This document shows, in pieces, positions 55,699-64,000 of a stretch of DNA of 64,000 bases. Under the pieces are notes generated by a model that worked only from the letters and a program-made list of their open reading frames with translations, was not told the origin of the DNA and ran no database searches. Position numbers and translations under genes: made by a program. How positions within the stretch are numbered: position 1 is the first letter of the stretch; each line of letters begins with the position of its first letter. This DNA is from an uncultured Sutterella sp. (lineage in GTDB: Bacteria; Pseudomonadota; Gammaproteobacteria; Burkholderiales; Burkholderiaceae_F): positions 16,250-80,249 of the forward strand of contig UQOW01000006.1 of assembly GCA_900542805.1 (NCBI GenBank), given 5' to 3'.

Positions 55699-57024
55699 AT
55701 GAAAGACATCCGTCGCTATTTGGAACACGATAAATATATTTTGGTTATTGAAGGGTTTGATTACCTAAAAAATAGTTCAGGCACGAGTAAGGCCGTCAAA
55801 TCTCACGAGCTTCTTTTTCGTGAACATGGATTTGATTACGTGTGCATCTATCCGTTCAATTTGAGCTATCACATCGGCATGAAGCACACGGGAATCTACG
55901 GGGTTTCCGTAAACGGCAAGGCCTGTGGCTATACTACTCTCAATAACCTAAAGTTCCTTTTGGCTCAGTGTGAAAGGAAGGGTCACGGTCTTTCAGGGAT
56001 TCTGATTCATCATGCGATTAATAACCCGTTGAATCTGCTCGGAAGGTTCCTGGCAAGCTTTAAAGGCGTCCGCAAAGTCTTTTATTTGCATGACTATTGG
56101 ACGTGTTGCCTTTCCATTGATATGATGCCCAATAGGGCAAAGAACACGTGGTGTCATAGCGATATGAAAGCCGGGTGCGACGGTTGCATTTGGGAGAAAC
56201 GCAACGAGGCACATCGAGCGGTAATGAAGCGTTTTTTTGAGCGAATTGGTCCATGCGAATTCGTTGCTCCGTCTAAGTCGGTTGCGACCGAATGGATTAG
56301 AAGGAATCCTTCGGGATTTACGGATGTCCACGTCATCGGACACTTGAAGGCGAGAACTTTTAGTTTGCGAAAGGAGGATGCTTCGGAAGGGCCAGTTCGT
56401 GTGGCTTTTGTGGGAGCCGCTGCAGTACATAAAGGATGGCTGGAATTCCAATCCGTTGCCAAGCACTGTCATCGGAATGTTCGACTCTATCATATGGGAC
56501 ACACGGATCTTCGCCTGCTCGGCGTTCAAAAAGTGGATGTCCAAATTCACAAACAGGGACTTGACGCCATGATTCGGGCGTTAAGAGAGCATAGAATTTG
56601 CATTTCTCTCCTGTTGTCAGGATGTCTCGAGACCTATTCGTATACGCTTTTTGAGAGCCTGCAGGCCAAGTCCTTGGTCTGTTGCTTTGAAGGTAGCGGT
56701 AATGTAGCCGATGTCATCCATGAGACGGGGCTTGGCTGGTGCTTTAAGGATCTAGATGCACTACAGGAGTTTTTAAATTCAAAGGATTTGGGTTCGATTG
56801 TACGCGAGAAACAAAAGACGGCTGTGTTTCCAGAGGCGATGGTGACAAACGATGAAATCGTTGCTTATTTTGACGGAAAACCTATGGGAGACGGAAGGGA
56901 AGCTCTTTCGGCGCAGTTTAGCCTCTCGGAAGCGGTAAAGGCAGCTTTGATAGCAACAGCTATCTTGGCTTTTAATCGATTGAAGAGATTCGTTAAGGGT
57001 CTACTTAGAAAAATTCAAGGATAG
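55699..57024 (+). CDS. GT-B glycosyltransferase (family 4-like)
   Basis: 441 residues. The C-terminal half has the Rossmann-like VRVAFVGAAAVHKGWLEFQ and the family-4-type segment ETYSYTLFESLQAKSLVCC, in which the Glu contacts the nucleotide. The N-terminal half contains VFYLHDYWTCCLSIDMMPN and a Cys cluster (WCHSDMKAGCDGCIW) seen in some GT4 enzymes of polysaccharide loci. A final hydrophobic helix with basic tail suggests membrane attachment. Donor unknown. Confidence 0.83.
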   Translation: MKDIRRYLEHDKYILVIEGFDYLKNSSGTSKAVKSHELLFREHGFDYVCIYPFNLSYHIGMKHTGIYGVSVNGKACGYTTLNNLKFLLAQCERKGHGLSGILIHHAINNPLNLLGRFLASFKGVRKVFYLHDYWTCCLSIDMMPNRAKNTWCHSDMKAGCDGCIWEKRNEAHRAVMKRFFERIGPCEFVAPSKSVATEWIRRNPSGFTDVHVIGHLKARTFSLRKEDASEGPVRVAFVGAAAVHKGWLEFQSVAKHCHRNVRLYHMGHTDLRLLGVQKVDVQIHKQGLDAMIRALREHRICISLLLSGCLETYSYTLFESLQAKSLVCCFEGSGNVADVIHETGLGWCFKDLDALQEFLNSKDLGSIVREKQKTAVFPEAMVTNDEIVAYFDGKPMGDGREALSAQFSLSEAVKAALIATAILAFNRLKRFVKGLLRKIQG

Positions 57025-57057
57025 GCACCTCCCCTTTTGTAACTCGGACTGCGCTCC

Positions 57058-58611
57058 TTAGTGCGCCCGTTGGCGTAAGGCGGTGATTTTTTCGCGAGCA
57101 AACCGAAGTGCAGTCTGACGGCCTTCGTCATTTAAGACAAAGAAAAAGCCAACTAAACAGAACGTGATTACAGAACACGTTCCGACAGCCAAAAACCTGA
57201 TAAAACCATCTTGGGGCATGACAAAGGTAATCAAATAAGGAATCGCCAGTAATACCGCACCGTAAGCCAGAATTCTCAGGTAGGTATGTATAAAGAAGCG
57301 GCGTACTGAAAAGTGCAATACCGAGTGAATGATCCAAGAGTCGATGACACACTCTAAAACCCAAGGAATGATGTTAATTAGAAGAACGGTGTTGAGCGGG
57401 ACGTCTATCCTGAGTAAAAGATAGGATACGGGAAGAATCAATATCACAATGGAACTTGATGCCATATTGTGCAGTTTTACAAGACCGATGGCATGAACGG
57501 CTGTCACAATAGAGCGTGAAATCGCAAAGATGACCGATTGAACTAAAAAGATTCGAATGAATGCTTCGGCATACTGGGGATAGTCGCCAAGCCAAATGGA
57601 TAAGACGAATTCAACTTCAATGAAAAGCGGGACAGCAAAAAACATCAAAAGGAATGCGGCGAGATAGGAGCTTAACCGCATCATCCGAATCATTTCTTCG
57701 TGACGACCGGCATGGTAAAGCTTCATAATCTGCGGGTTGACTGCCGTCAGGAAGTTCCAGACAAACTGATTGACTGCCGCGATGACTTGGTTGGCGATTC
57801 CATAGGCAGCGTTGTAAATCAGTCCGAAAAAGGCATTGATGAGCAGATTAAGCCCTTGTTGTTGAGCAATTACCGTCAGGGAGCCCAATGCATCCCAGCC
57901 GGCGTATTTTCCTATGTTTTTTATGCGATGCCAATCAATGAGGTGAGGGTCTCGACAAACGCCATAATGTTTGAAACAGTAAATCACTGAAATAACGGTG
58001 ATGATTACACTGACGCACGCAAGCAAACAGGCATAGGTCGGTAATTTATCCCAAGGAGAGAATGCTAAAAGTGCGGCAACGGAGAATTTCAAGACATCCC
58101 CCAAAAGCGTAATGGAAGCAAATGTTTTGATATTCTCCGTCGCAATAATCAAGGCCTGAAAGGGCATTGCGAGAACAAGGATTACCGCACTTGCTAGCGA
58201 GAAGTGAAATGCGGCATAGGCTGCCGAAAGCCGTTCAGGCGAAATCACCAAACAATTGGTGATGTACCAATAGCCGACAACTTCCACTAGACCGAAGATA
58301 AATACGGCGAGCGTGAGCATCAAAACACAGGAAGCTTTAAACACACCGGAAACTCCGATTGGATCTGAGTGACCGAGCTCCGCACACAGGAAACGGGATA
58401 TTGCCCCATTCATAGCGGCCGAGATAAAGGAAAATGAAGCAATAATGCTTGCCACGACCGAGAAGGCTCCGAAATCCGAAACCCCAAGGGTTTTCAAAAT
58501 TAATCGGGAAGCGTAAAGATTCAGAATCAAAGAGATTGCAGTGCGGATGTAAAGAAACATCGTGTTTTTTGCTACTTGTCTTTTGCTCCCTAATTTATTC
58601 GTCTGAATCAT
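57058..58611 (-). CDS. Polysaccharide flippase (Wzx/MATE-like)
   Basis: 517 residues and twelve to fourteen helices. The N-terminal VAKNTMFLYIRTAISLILNLYASRLILKTLG matches the start of the polysaccharide-transport family (MOP superfamily), and FGAFSVVASII follows. It would flip lipid-linked repeat units to the periplasm for the polymerase. The start at 58611 has GAGAG about seven bases upstream. It is convergent with the preceding glycosyltransferase. Confidence 0.9.
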   Translation of the reverse strand: MIQTNKLGSKRQVAKNTMFLYIRTAISLILNLYASRLILKTLGVSDFGAFSVVASIIASFSFISAAMNGAISRFLCAELGHSDPIGVSGVFKASCVLMLTLAVFIFGLVEVVGYWYITNCLVISPERLSAAYAAFHFSLASAVILVLAMPFQALIIATENIKTFASITLLGDVLKFSVAALLAFSPWDKLPTYACLLACVSVIITVISVIYCFKHYGVCRDPHLIDWHRIKNIGKYAGWDALGSLTVIAQQQGLNLLINAFFGLIYNAAYGIANQVIAAVNQFVWNFLTAVNPQIMKLYHAGRHEEMIRMMRLSSYLAAFLLMFFAVPLFIEVEFVLSIWLGDYPQYAEAFIRIFLVQSVIFAISRSIVTAVHAIGLVKLHNMASSSIVILILPVSYLLLRIDVPLNTVLLINIIPWVLECVIDSWIIHSVLHFSVRRFFIHTYLRILAYGAVLLAIPYLITFVMPQDGFIRFLAVGTCSVITFCLVGFFFVLNDEGRQTALRFAREKITALRQRAH

Positions 58612-58805
58612 GTCATCTCTCTTAGCCCACAAAACATCTAGGGCTCCCAGATGCTTACTGTATTCGTCAATTTTTCTTTAATATGCCCACAATCTTTTGT
58701 ATTGTAGCCCAATCTCATTTACGAAAAATCAAAATTGCATTGAATTATTTTAAACGAGGTTCTCTCTAGAATTTTGTTTTGCGCTCAAGAAAGAATAAAT
58801 AGAAG

Positions 58806-60440
58806 TCAATTTGTTTCTTGTTTTCTTAATTTGTCTTTTTGTTGCTGGAAATACGAATGAGCGATTCTTCGCATTTCATTTATTGAATGCTTTAACTCAT
58901 CATTCGTATATTTTTTATTGTTCTCGTTTTCTGGGTGATGAATAAAATTTCTTATATATGTTTCCACTGTCACAGAGAATATAGAAAGCGAATCGGAATT
59001 CTTTGGCTTCGACCACTGCTTGTTTTGACGGCACCCCTTTGCGACTAACCATTTGTCAAAATTTTTTTCTTTGGAATTATCGGAAGCTTCTTTAATTGCC
59101 TGGTCTTGTAAAAAACCATATAGTTCATTGTGGTACTCTTCGGATATATCACCGAAAGCTAAGTAGTTAACTTCATTGAGAGAACGATAGGGAAGATAGT
59201 CCTCTGGGATTGGGACTACTCTTTTCCCTCCATCTACTTCGGAGACGAGTCTGATTTGATTGAGTTGAAGTTGCTTTACTATGTCTGAACTGTGGGTTGT
59301 TAGAATCACTTGCGCCCCGACTTTTTCGGACAGAGTCTTTAATGTGTCTATCAGCATTCTTTGATACTGTTTATGTTGTGACGTTTCTGGTTCTTCGATA
59401 GCATAAATGATGCCTTTGAATCCTGAGAGTTTCTGTTTTCTTTCCGCTTCAGCCCTAAAGAAATTCAATAAGATAAGCCGTTTAACCCCGCTTCCTCGCT
59501 TGTTAATCGGAATATCATCATCGCCAGTAATGGAGAGCCCCTTAAAGACATCGGCCCATCTTAAATCTTTGGTCAAGGGAATTCTTGGATGAAGTGTATC
59601 TGCAATTTCTCGATCCATTTTTTTAATTTTGTCTAGAGTTAAATTAGCGACCTCTTGTATTTTATTCCTTACTTCTTCGGCAACCTTGTCAAGTTGTTCC
59701 TGTAAATGAGGCTCGTTGATAATTTGCTTAACTGCTTCCTTCAAAGGGTCTTGAATTTCACTGTCTTCATCAGAATTCTCGCGATCTGATTTGAATAAAC
59801 TATAACAAGGTAGGTGACTTTGTAGTTTGCTCCATATTTCTTTTATATCACCGTCTTTCGAATTAACATCAATTTCAATGTCTTTTAGTTGCAGGGAATT
59901 AGATTGTTTAAATTTATCCCAGATTGCTGTTCGCAGACAAGCATTCTTGCGTTTATCTTCACAAGGTAAATTATATTGATTTAGAATTTCAAGTAATGAT
60001 TCTTGTTTCTTTAAAAGTAAGTTGGCGCAGTTAGGATTGGTCGGATGGTAGGCTCTGATTGAAATTTTGATATTGGAGAGAGTAGTTGAAGCGTTTTTGA
60101 ATGTTTTAGAAATTACCAAATCTTTGTCATGGCTGAGAAGGTACTCATCCGAAAGTTTTGTTTCATTGGATGTGTCAATGAAAATTTTTTCAGGTAGTTC
60201 GTCAAAGCAAACGGAAATCTTTATATCATGCTTTCCTAATATTTTATTTTCAATATTAATGTCATCCGAAGTTAGTTTTGACCGCCCTTTCCCGTCACTG
60301 AAGAACACATCTAACGCTTCAAGTATTGTAGTTTTTCCGCTGTCATTGCGCCCAACAAGCGCTGTTAATCTTTCAAAGCTTATCGTGGTTTTATTGCGGT
60401 AGCCTCTGAAATTTTCTATGACTATTGATTTTATTTTCAT
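58806..60440 (-). CDS. OLD/SMC-like AAA ATPase next to the retron
   Basis: 544 residues. The N-terminus is that of OLD/RecF-like ATPases (SIVIENFRGYRNKTTISFE with Walker A GRNDSGKTT). A coiled-coil middle follows, then GSGVKRLILLNFF (signature), IYAIEEPETSQHKQYQ (Walker B) and VILTTHSSDIV. I see no TOPRIM nuclease domain in the C-terminal 150 residues, which instead hold WLVAKGCRQNKQW and a helical end. Similar stand-alone ATPases occur in phage defence islands. It follows the retron genes on the same strand after 54 bases. Confidence 0.8.
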   Translation of the reverse strand: MKIKSIVIENFRGYRNKTTISFERLTALVGRNDSGKTTILEALDVFFSDGKGRSKLTSDDINIENKILGKHDIKISVCFDELPEKIFIDTSNETKLSDEYLLSHDKDLVISKTFKNASTTLSNIKISIRAYHPTNPNCANLLLKKQESLLEILNQYNLPCEDKRKNACLRTAIWDKFKQSNSLQLKDIEIDVNSKDGDIKEIWSKLQSHLPCYSLFKSDRENSDEDSEIQDPLKEAVKQIINEPHLQEQLDKVAEEVRNKIQEVANLTLDKIKKMDREIADTLHPRIPLTKDLRWADVFKGLSITGDDDIPINKRGSGVKRLILLNFFRAEAERKQKLSGFKGIIYAIEEPETSQHKQYQRMLIDTLKTLSEKVGAQVILTTHSSDIVKQLQLNQIRLVSEVDGGKRVVPIPEDYLPYRSLNEVNYLAFGDISEEYHNELYGFLQDQAIKEASDNSKEKNFDKWLVAKGCRQNKQWSKPKNSDSLSIFSVTVETYIRNFIHHPENENNKKYTNDELKHSINEMRRIAHSYFQQQKDKLRKQETN

Positions 60441-60494
60441 AGTATTTCTTGGTTTTGTAAGGTAAAAGCAAGATAGTCTGAGAGTAATACGTGA

Positions 60495-61145
60495 CTATTC
60501 AAAATATTGTCTTATTAACTGTCCTAGTAATGAATCGAACCCGTATGATTTAAAAATTGAACGTATCTCATCCGCAGAAATGTAGGGCTTCCAGTCTACT
60601 GGATCTACATAATTCAGAACGAGTTTTATTAGCGCATGTCTCTCAAAAACTAGCCGAGGATGGTTAAGATTTGTTTTGCAAATAGTACCCTTTGCTAACT
60701 CTCTTAACCTGTTTGTTAAAGAGTCTATCGGACGAAGAACTCCATCTTCACATTCAAAACAGTTCTCAATCCTCAGTTCCGGAGTATCCGGTCGAAACAT
60801 CTGCGCCAGTTTTATCTTCTTTCCTTGGGGCCCGTCTTTGTAATGACCGCAACTGTCAGCGGAATCGCAGCTAATAAAAAGGTTATTCCAGTCAAACGTC
60901 AATTTATCATTTTCGCCACGCGGTACAAAGTGTTCAATTGTGGCGTTTTTCTCAGTTACGACTCTTTCGCAGTACACGCAACGATACCCTTGTAAATCAA
61001 GCAATGTTTTTCGTAACGTTTCTTTTTCTTTGGTGTATCTGCAGTTCTTCCCGTTTGAAAAAACGCTCCAAGTTGCTCTCTGCCTGGTCAACTTCGGCAA
61101 AAAAGAGCAAGAAGAAGGGCAAGGTCCCTTACAAATACTCTTCAT
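60495..61145 (-). CDS. ptuB: PtuB-like HNH endonuclease (retron effector)
   Basis: 216 residues. The HNH/zinc motif is CVYCERVV, then ATIEHFVPRGEN (catalytic His), then WNNLFISCDSADSCGHYK. This matches PtuB, the nuclease partner of PtuA in the Septu system and in Eco7/Ec78-type retrons. The start overlaps the ptuA stop (ATGA). PtuB is expected to be kept inactive until phage attack disturbs the retron complex, and then to cut nucleic acid. Confidence 0.86.
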   Translation of the reverse strand: MKSICKGPCPSSCSFLPKLTRQRATWSVFSNGKNCRYTKEKETLRKTLLDLQGYRCVYCERVVTEKNATIEHFVPRGENDKLTFDWNNLFISCDSADSCGHYKDGPQGKKIKLAQMFRPDTPELRIENCFECEDGVLRPIDSLTNRLRELAKGTICKTNLNHPRLVFERHALIKLVLNYVDPVDWKPYISADEIRSIFKSYGFDSLLGQLIRQYFE

Positions 61146-62596
61146 ACAAGTCTCTCTTGTTCTCGTTTTCTTTTTTTAAAAACTTCGAGCATTCCTGTAA
61201 GAATTCTTGCTTCGTTCGAGTTTTCGCCAAAATGTTTTTTTATTTTAGTCAGTAATTCATGAGCTTCAGAAAATCTGTAGTCAGCGATGGCGTTTCTACA
61301 GCGCGAAAACCACTTGCCTTCCTCAATTTTCATCGGAGGCGTTGGGGTTTCCATGACCATCCCTAGTACATCATTGCTTGAGAGGCCTCGGGTTTGTAGT
61401 CTGGAGGACTTTAACTGTTCTTCCGGACGAGGTGTTTCAGGTAAATTAATTAACGATTCTCGGAAAACACACGATAACACCTGAGGACTGTGTGTTGTCA
61501 CAATAAACTGTAGGTTCGGAAAGGCGTGCCTTAAGTTGTCGATAATTTGCACTTGCCATTGCGGATGTAAATGTAATTCAATTTCGTCAATAAGAACAAT
61601 GCCGTTTCCATCTAATGGGTTCTCTCGAGATGGGTTAAGTAGTGTCAGCCGCCACACTATCTCTCCGAAGAGAAAGAAAGTAAGTCGCTGCCCGTCTGAG
61701 AGTTGCGCTACCGTTACGGGCTGTCCTTTCACAACAACCTGCAGCTCGTCAAAGCCACTGGACTGGTCAAGTTGTAAGGTTTCAAATTCTGACCAGAAAG
61801 ATTGAAGAGCTTGAAAAAACGCATCGAGCTGTTTTCTTGCTTGCGCAGCAATATCAGTTGATCCTTCTTTACTTCTTTTTAAATTGGCCGTCAACCATGC
61901 GAGGAAAAAACGAGAATCTTTGTTATCTTTTAACGCATCTTCATACGCTACCGATCCATAAGCATCGGACAATACACTTCTGGCTTTTTTTTCAATTTCG
62001 CCAGGTTTAGTGCTTTTGGCGTAGGACGCTCCTCGATGTGCAGAAAAAAACAGAATTAGTGGGCAGTCGATTCTGCTTGTCGCATTCAAAACGCGAAACA
62101 TTATCCCGAGCTCGCGTAAGCCTTGTACATCACTTCTCTTGGGAGTCAAAACACTCCTGAAACTTTTAGCTAGCTTAATGGCAATCTTTGAATTGCCACA
62201 AGAAAATGTTCCCTCTGTCTCAGTCCCATCGGCATCAGGTTCATCCTGTGCCTTATTCCTGACACGGATATCCGTTGTCTTTAGGGTTTGACCTGCGCCG
62301 TCGTCACTCCAAAAGCCAGTGATGAACCAACTTAAGAGGGACGCAATTGCCTCCAAAATAGTACTTTTCCCACGTCCATTTATGCCATGGAAAACAGTCA
62401 GATTCTCATTGAATCGAATGGATACTTTCGGAAAGCAACGGAAATCCGACATCTGCAATTTCACTAACTTAAACTTCATGCTTTCTGATGTGGTCTGCAG
62501 TGATTCAGCCATCTTACGTATTTCGTCGGAATTCTTTCCGGAGAGAAACGAATCTCTTTGTCGTGTCCATTGTGTTATCAGGTCGAGGTTATCCAT
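61142..62596 (-). CDS. ptuA: PtuA-like ATPase (retron effector)
   Basis: 484 residues, ABC/SMC-type ATPase. Walker A is FHGINGRGKSTILEA (about residue 70), the signature VAQLSDGQRLTFFLF, Walker B GIVLIDEIELHLHP, and QFIVTTHSPQVL after it. PtuA-like ATPases pair with PtuB and the RT/msDNA complex in type I-A retrons. It overlaps the reverse transcriptase gene by eight bases, and the nuclease gene by four, so all three are one unit. Confidence 0.88.
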   Translation of the reverse strand: MDNLDLITQWTRQRDSFLSGKNSDEIRKMAESLQTTSESMKFKLVKLQMSDFRCFPKVSIRFNENLTVFHGINGRGKSTILEAIASLLSWFITGFWSDDGAGQTLKTTDIRVRNKAQDEPDADGTETEGTFSCGNSKIAIKLAKSFRSVLTPKRSDVQGLRELGIMFRVLNATSRIDCPLILFFSAHRGASYAKSTKPGEIEKKARSVLSDAYGSVAYEDALKDNKDSRFFLAWLTANLKRSKEGSTDIAAQARKQLDAFFQALQSFWSEFETLQLDQSSGFDELQVVVKGQPVTVAQLSDGQRLTFFLFGEIVWRLTLLNPSRENPLDGNGIVLIDEIELHLHPQWQVQIIDNLRHAFPNLQFIVTTHSPQVLSCVFRESLINLPETPRPEEQLKSSRLQTRGLSSNDVLGMVMETPTPPMKIEEGKWFSRCRNAIADYRFSEAHELLTKIKKHFGENSNEARILTGMLEVFKKRKREQERLV

Positions 62597-63536
62597 TTTC
62601 TCCCCCTCTTTGAATCCTCTGAAGGATCTCGGGTGAATATTTTCTTTTCAACGAGAAAAGAAACGCAGAATCAGCATACGCTATGAAGTTTAAATACCCG
62701 CTTAGCCAACTCAAATCCTTATTGTTAAGAGTTCTATTAACTGCATGATATAGCATAGATTTTATATATCGTTTTTTTTGACGACCTAACGACAGGTTCC
62801 CTTCGTTGTTAAGAACAAGTCCTGTAACATGCCGATTGGTCCTCTTTGAAGCGAATACCGTTTTTGATTCGTTTAGGGTTAAGGAGGGGTATTCACTTCT
62901 TAATAGATTCTTTAGACGTTGATATATAAACGAGAGCTTACCGGCTTCGTTAGTAGAGAAAGTTAAATCATCTGCGTAACGTGTATAGGTGACATTGTTC
63001 TGCTTACACAAAGTATTTAGTGCTTCGTCGAATGAATTGAGGCAGAAATTGGATACAGCTGGCGAACTAGGTGCGCCGATACTTAAAACAAGTTTTCCCG
63101 AAACATGAAAAGAGGGGCGCCAAAACAGTAACTCCTCCACCCAGTGTTTTGAATTTCGTAATTCGTCCCTATAGGGTAATTCTGTGTTTCGGTCTAACTC
63201 TTGCCAAAAAAGAGTTGGCTTAATCGAAGGGAAAAAATTTTGTAAATCTGTCTTAAGTAAAAAACGGTGATTGACGTGGGGTAAGGCATTGTCACGAATG
63301 CCGATACCAGGACGGTAGGATTTAACACAATTGTGCAGGGGGAATGGGTAGAGTTCAATAAACGCACGTTGCAGAAGTTTAAGATCTTTAGAGGCTTGAG
63401 CAATAACTCGCCTTCCCATCCCTTTTCGCTTGGGAATTGTAAAAACCTTGTACTTCCGGCATCCATTGGTAAGTGTCTTTTCGACTTCTTGCTCTGTTTG
63501 ACCGGTTTTTTTTGCTAGGCGGCTAATCAAATTCAT
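62589..63536 (-). CDS. Retron-type reverse transcriptase
   Basis: 315 residues from ATG 63536 (MNLISRLAKKTGQ); the longer open frame upstream runs through the ncRNA and is not protein. Retron RT marks: GIGIRDNALPHVNHRFL (NAxxH), TDLQNFFPS, GAPSSPAVSNF, the catalytic YTRYADDLTFS, and RHVTGLVLN (VTG), which in retrons recognises the msr stem. The enzyme makes msDNA from the upstream ncRNA. No clear Shine-Dalgarno sequence is seen before the start. Confidence 0.95.
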   Translation of the reverse strand: MNLISRLAKKTGQTEQEVEKTLTNGCRKYKVFTIPKRKGMGRRVIAQASKDLKLLQRAFIELYPFPLHNCVKSYRPGIGIRDNALPHVNHRFLLKTDLQNFFPSIKPTLFWQELDRNTELPYRDELRNSKHWVEELLFWRPSFHVSGKLVLSIGAPSSPAVSNFCLNSFDEALNTLCKQNNVTYTRYADDLTFSTNEAGKLSFIYQRLKNLLRSEYPSLTLNESKTVFASKRTNRHVTGLVLNNEGNLSLGRQKKRYIKSMLYHAVNRTLNNKDLSWLSGYLNFIAYADSAFLFSLKRKYSPEILQRIQRGGENG

Positions 63537-63540
63537 AAAT

Positions 63541-63745
63541 ATGAAAGCAGTCAAAGAGCACTCGTCGTGAGTACTCCTGACTGCTCTTGTGTGCTCTTTA
63601 CTAAGAGGCCGCGAGGAATCGCAACCTTGATGTGCTCGCACTTCTAGGTTGCGGTTCCTCGCAACTTCAAAGCACGCAATAAATTACTGTCTGGCTATTC
63701 ACCCGACGGAAATACTGATGACTTCTATGACACTAAAGAGCGCAA
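63541..63745 (-). ncRNA. Retron ncRNA (msr-msd) candidate
   Basis: The region upstream of the RT is highly structured and reads poorly as protein. A 17-base stem with one mismatch (63611-63627 with 63646-63662) encloses a small GTGC/GCAC hairpin and could be the msd. TAAAGAGC (63734-63741) and GCTCTTTA (63593-63600) bracket this and could be the a1/a2 pair. Between there and the RT, AAAGAGCAC/GTGCTCTTT and AGCAGTCA/TGACTGCT form interleaved stems. Position and strand fit a retron; exact ends and priming G are not determined. Confidence 0.55.
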
Positions 63746-63839
63746 CTATTTTACATTACGCTAGGATCATTCCGATTACGTTTAAGACAATCTCATGATT
63801 CTGCTCAAAAAGCAGGCAGAAAACTTTCTCTTAAGAGGC

Positions 63840-63920
63840 GCTAGCTCCAGAAACTGGGTGTTTGTTCGGATTGTTGGCGGATGCAGTCGTTGTACCTCAT
63901 CCACTGCTGCAAATCAAAAC
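63840..63920 (-). pseudogene. Possible transposase C-terminal fragment
   Basis: The minus strand reads FDLQQWMRYNDCIRQQSE and ends TPSFWS with a TAG. The QWxxYN pattern occurs at the ends of rve-type transposases. It is cut off at 63921, where an IS21-like end begins. Short and tentative. Confidence 0.3.
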
Positions 63921-63960
63921 TGTTAGGTGTCAAGCGACATTCAACCTGACCCCAAGGAGG
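63921..63960 (+). mobile_element. Possible end of another IS21-family element
   Basis: TGTTAGGTGTCAAGC followed by AACCTGACCCC resembles the left end of the IS21 at 52029 (TGTTAGGCGAAC and the ACCCCC repeats), though the sequence is not the same. The rest of the element would lie beyond the window. Confidence 0.35.
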
Positions 63961-64000
63961 TGCGGACAAAAAGTTGGACCAAGAATAATTGATTCGAGGT

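Noticed and set aside
62589..63641. Longer RT starting at 63641
   Set aside because: The extra 35 codons run through the interleaved stems of the ncRNA and show no family similarity; the RT family begins at about MNLISRL (63536).
1..64000. CRISPR arrays, rRNA genes, complete tRNA genes
   Set aside because: No regularly spaced repeats, no rRNA-like stretches and no complete tRNA were seen by eye on either strand.

Overview
The window starts on a betaproteobacterial chromosome backbone. The order rlmN-ispG-hisS-yfgM-bamB-der, all on the + strand with short or overlapping junctions, is typical of Burkholderiales. Together with middling GC, dense F-type conjugation genes, serotype-conversion genes and phosphocholine genes, it suggests a gut-associated Sutterellaceae-like bacterium. 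The taxonomic placement is inference.

Layout. (1) 1-6161: core genes for 23S rRNA methylation, isoprenoid synthesis, His-tRNA charging, outer-membrane assembly and ribosome maturation. (2) 6154-11230, minus strand: a gene remnant touching der, then a mobilisation-type module with a DUF4400 protein, a TraD/VirD4 coupling protein, an unrecognised protein in the place where SXT/R391-type elements carry traI, and a CobS-like AAA ATPase. (3) 11237-15997: inserted cargo with a tRNA scrap, an MFS efflux pump, an ATPase gene fragment and a GtrB-GtrA-glucosyltransferase cluster. gtrB is out of frame at a seven-base C tract directly after its start. (4) 16003-35310: an AT-rich control region followed by one tightly coupled F-type type IV secretion operon, traA-L-E-K-B-V-C-W-orf-U-trbC-traN(two genes)-F-H-G. 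No recognisable relaxase or integrase lies in the window. (5) 35318-36344: small genes, including a GIY-YIG protein. (6) 36345-58611: a Wzx/Wzy-type surface polysaccharide locus with an initiating sugar transferase, UDP-galactopyranose mutase, several glycosyltransferases, a sulfotransferase, a LicB-like permease, a LicC-LicA-like fusion, a polymerase and a flippase. It is broken up by a decayed IS3, a decayed IS256 and an IS21 element sitting in the IS256. (7) 58806-63745, minus strand: a defence island with a retron (structured ncRNA, reverse transcriptase, PtuA-like ATPase, PtuB-like HNH nuclease) and a further AAA ATPase. (8) 63840-64000: transposase debris and what looks like another IS21-type end.

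Two themes stand out. First, the G/C runs of seven or more that I found all lie in cell-surface glycan genes: gtrB, a family-2 glycosyltransferase, the LicC-LicA fusion and the polymerase. A T7 run also splits another glycosyltransferase. This looks like a set of slipped-strand contingency loci that vary the surface. Second, the retron matches the type I-A (Eco7/Ec78-like) gene order, has a strong predicted ncRNA with interleaved stems, and is followed by an extra ATPase.
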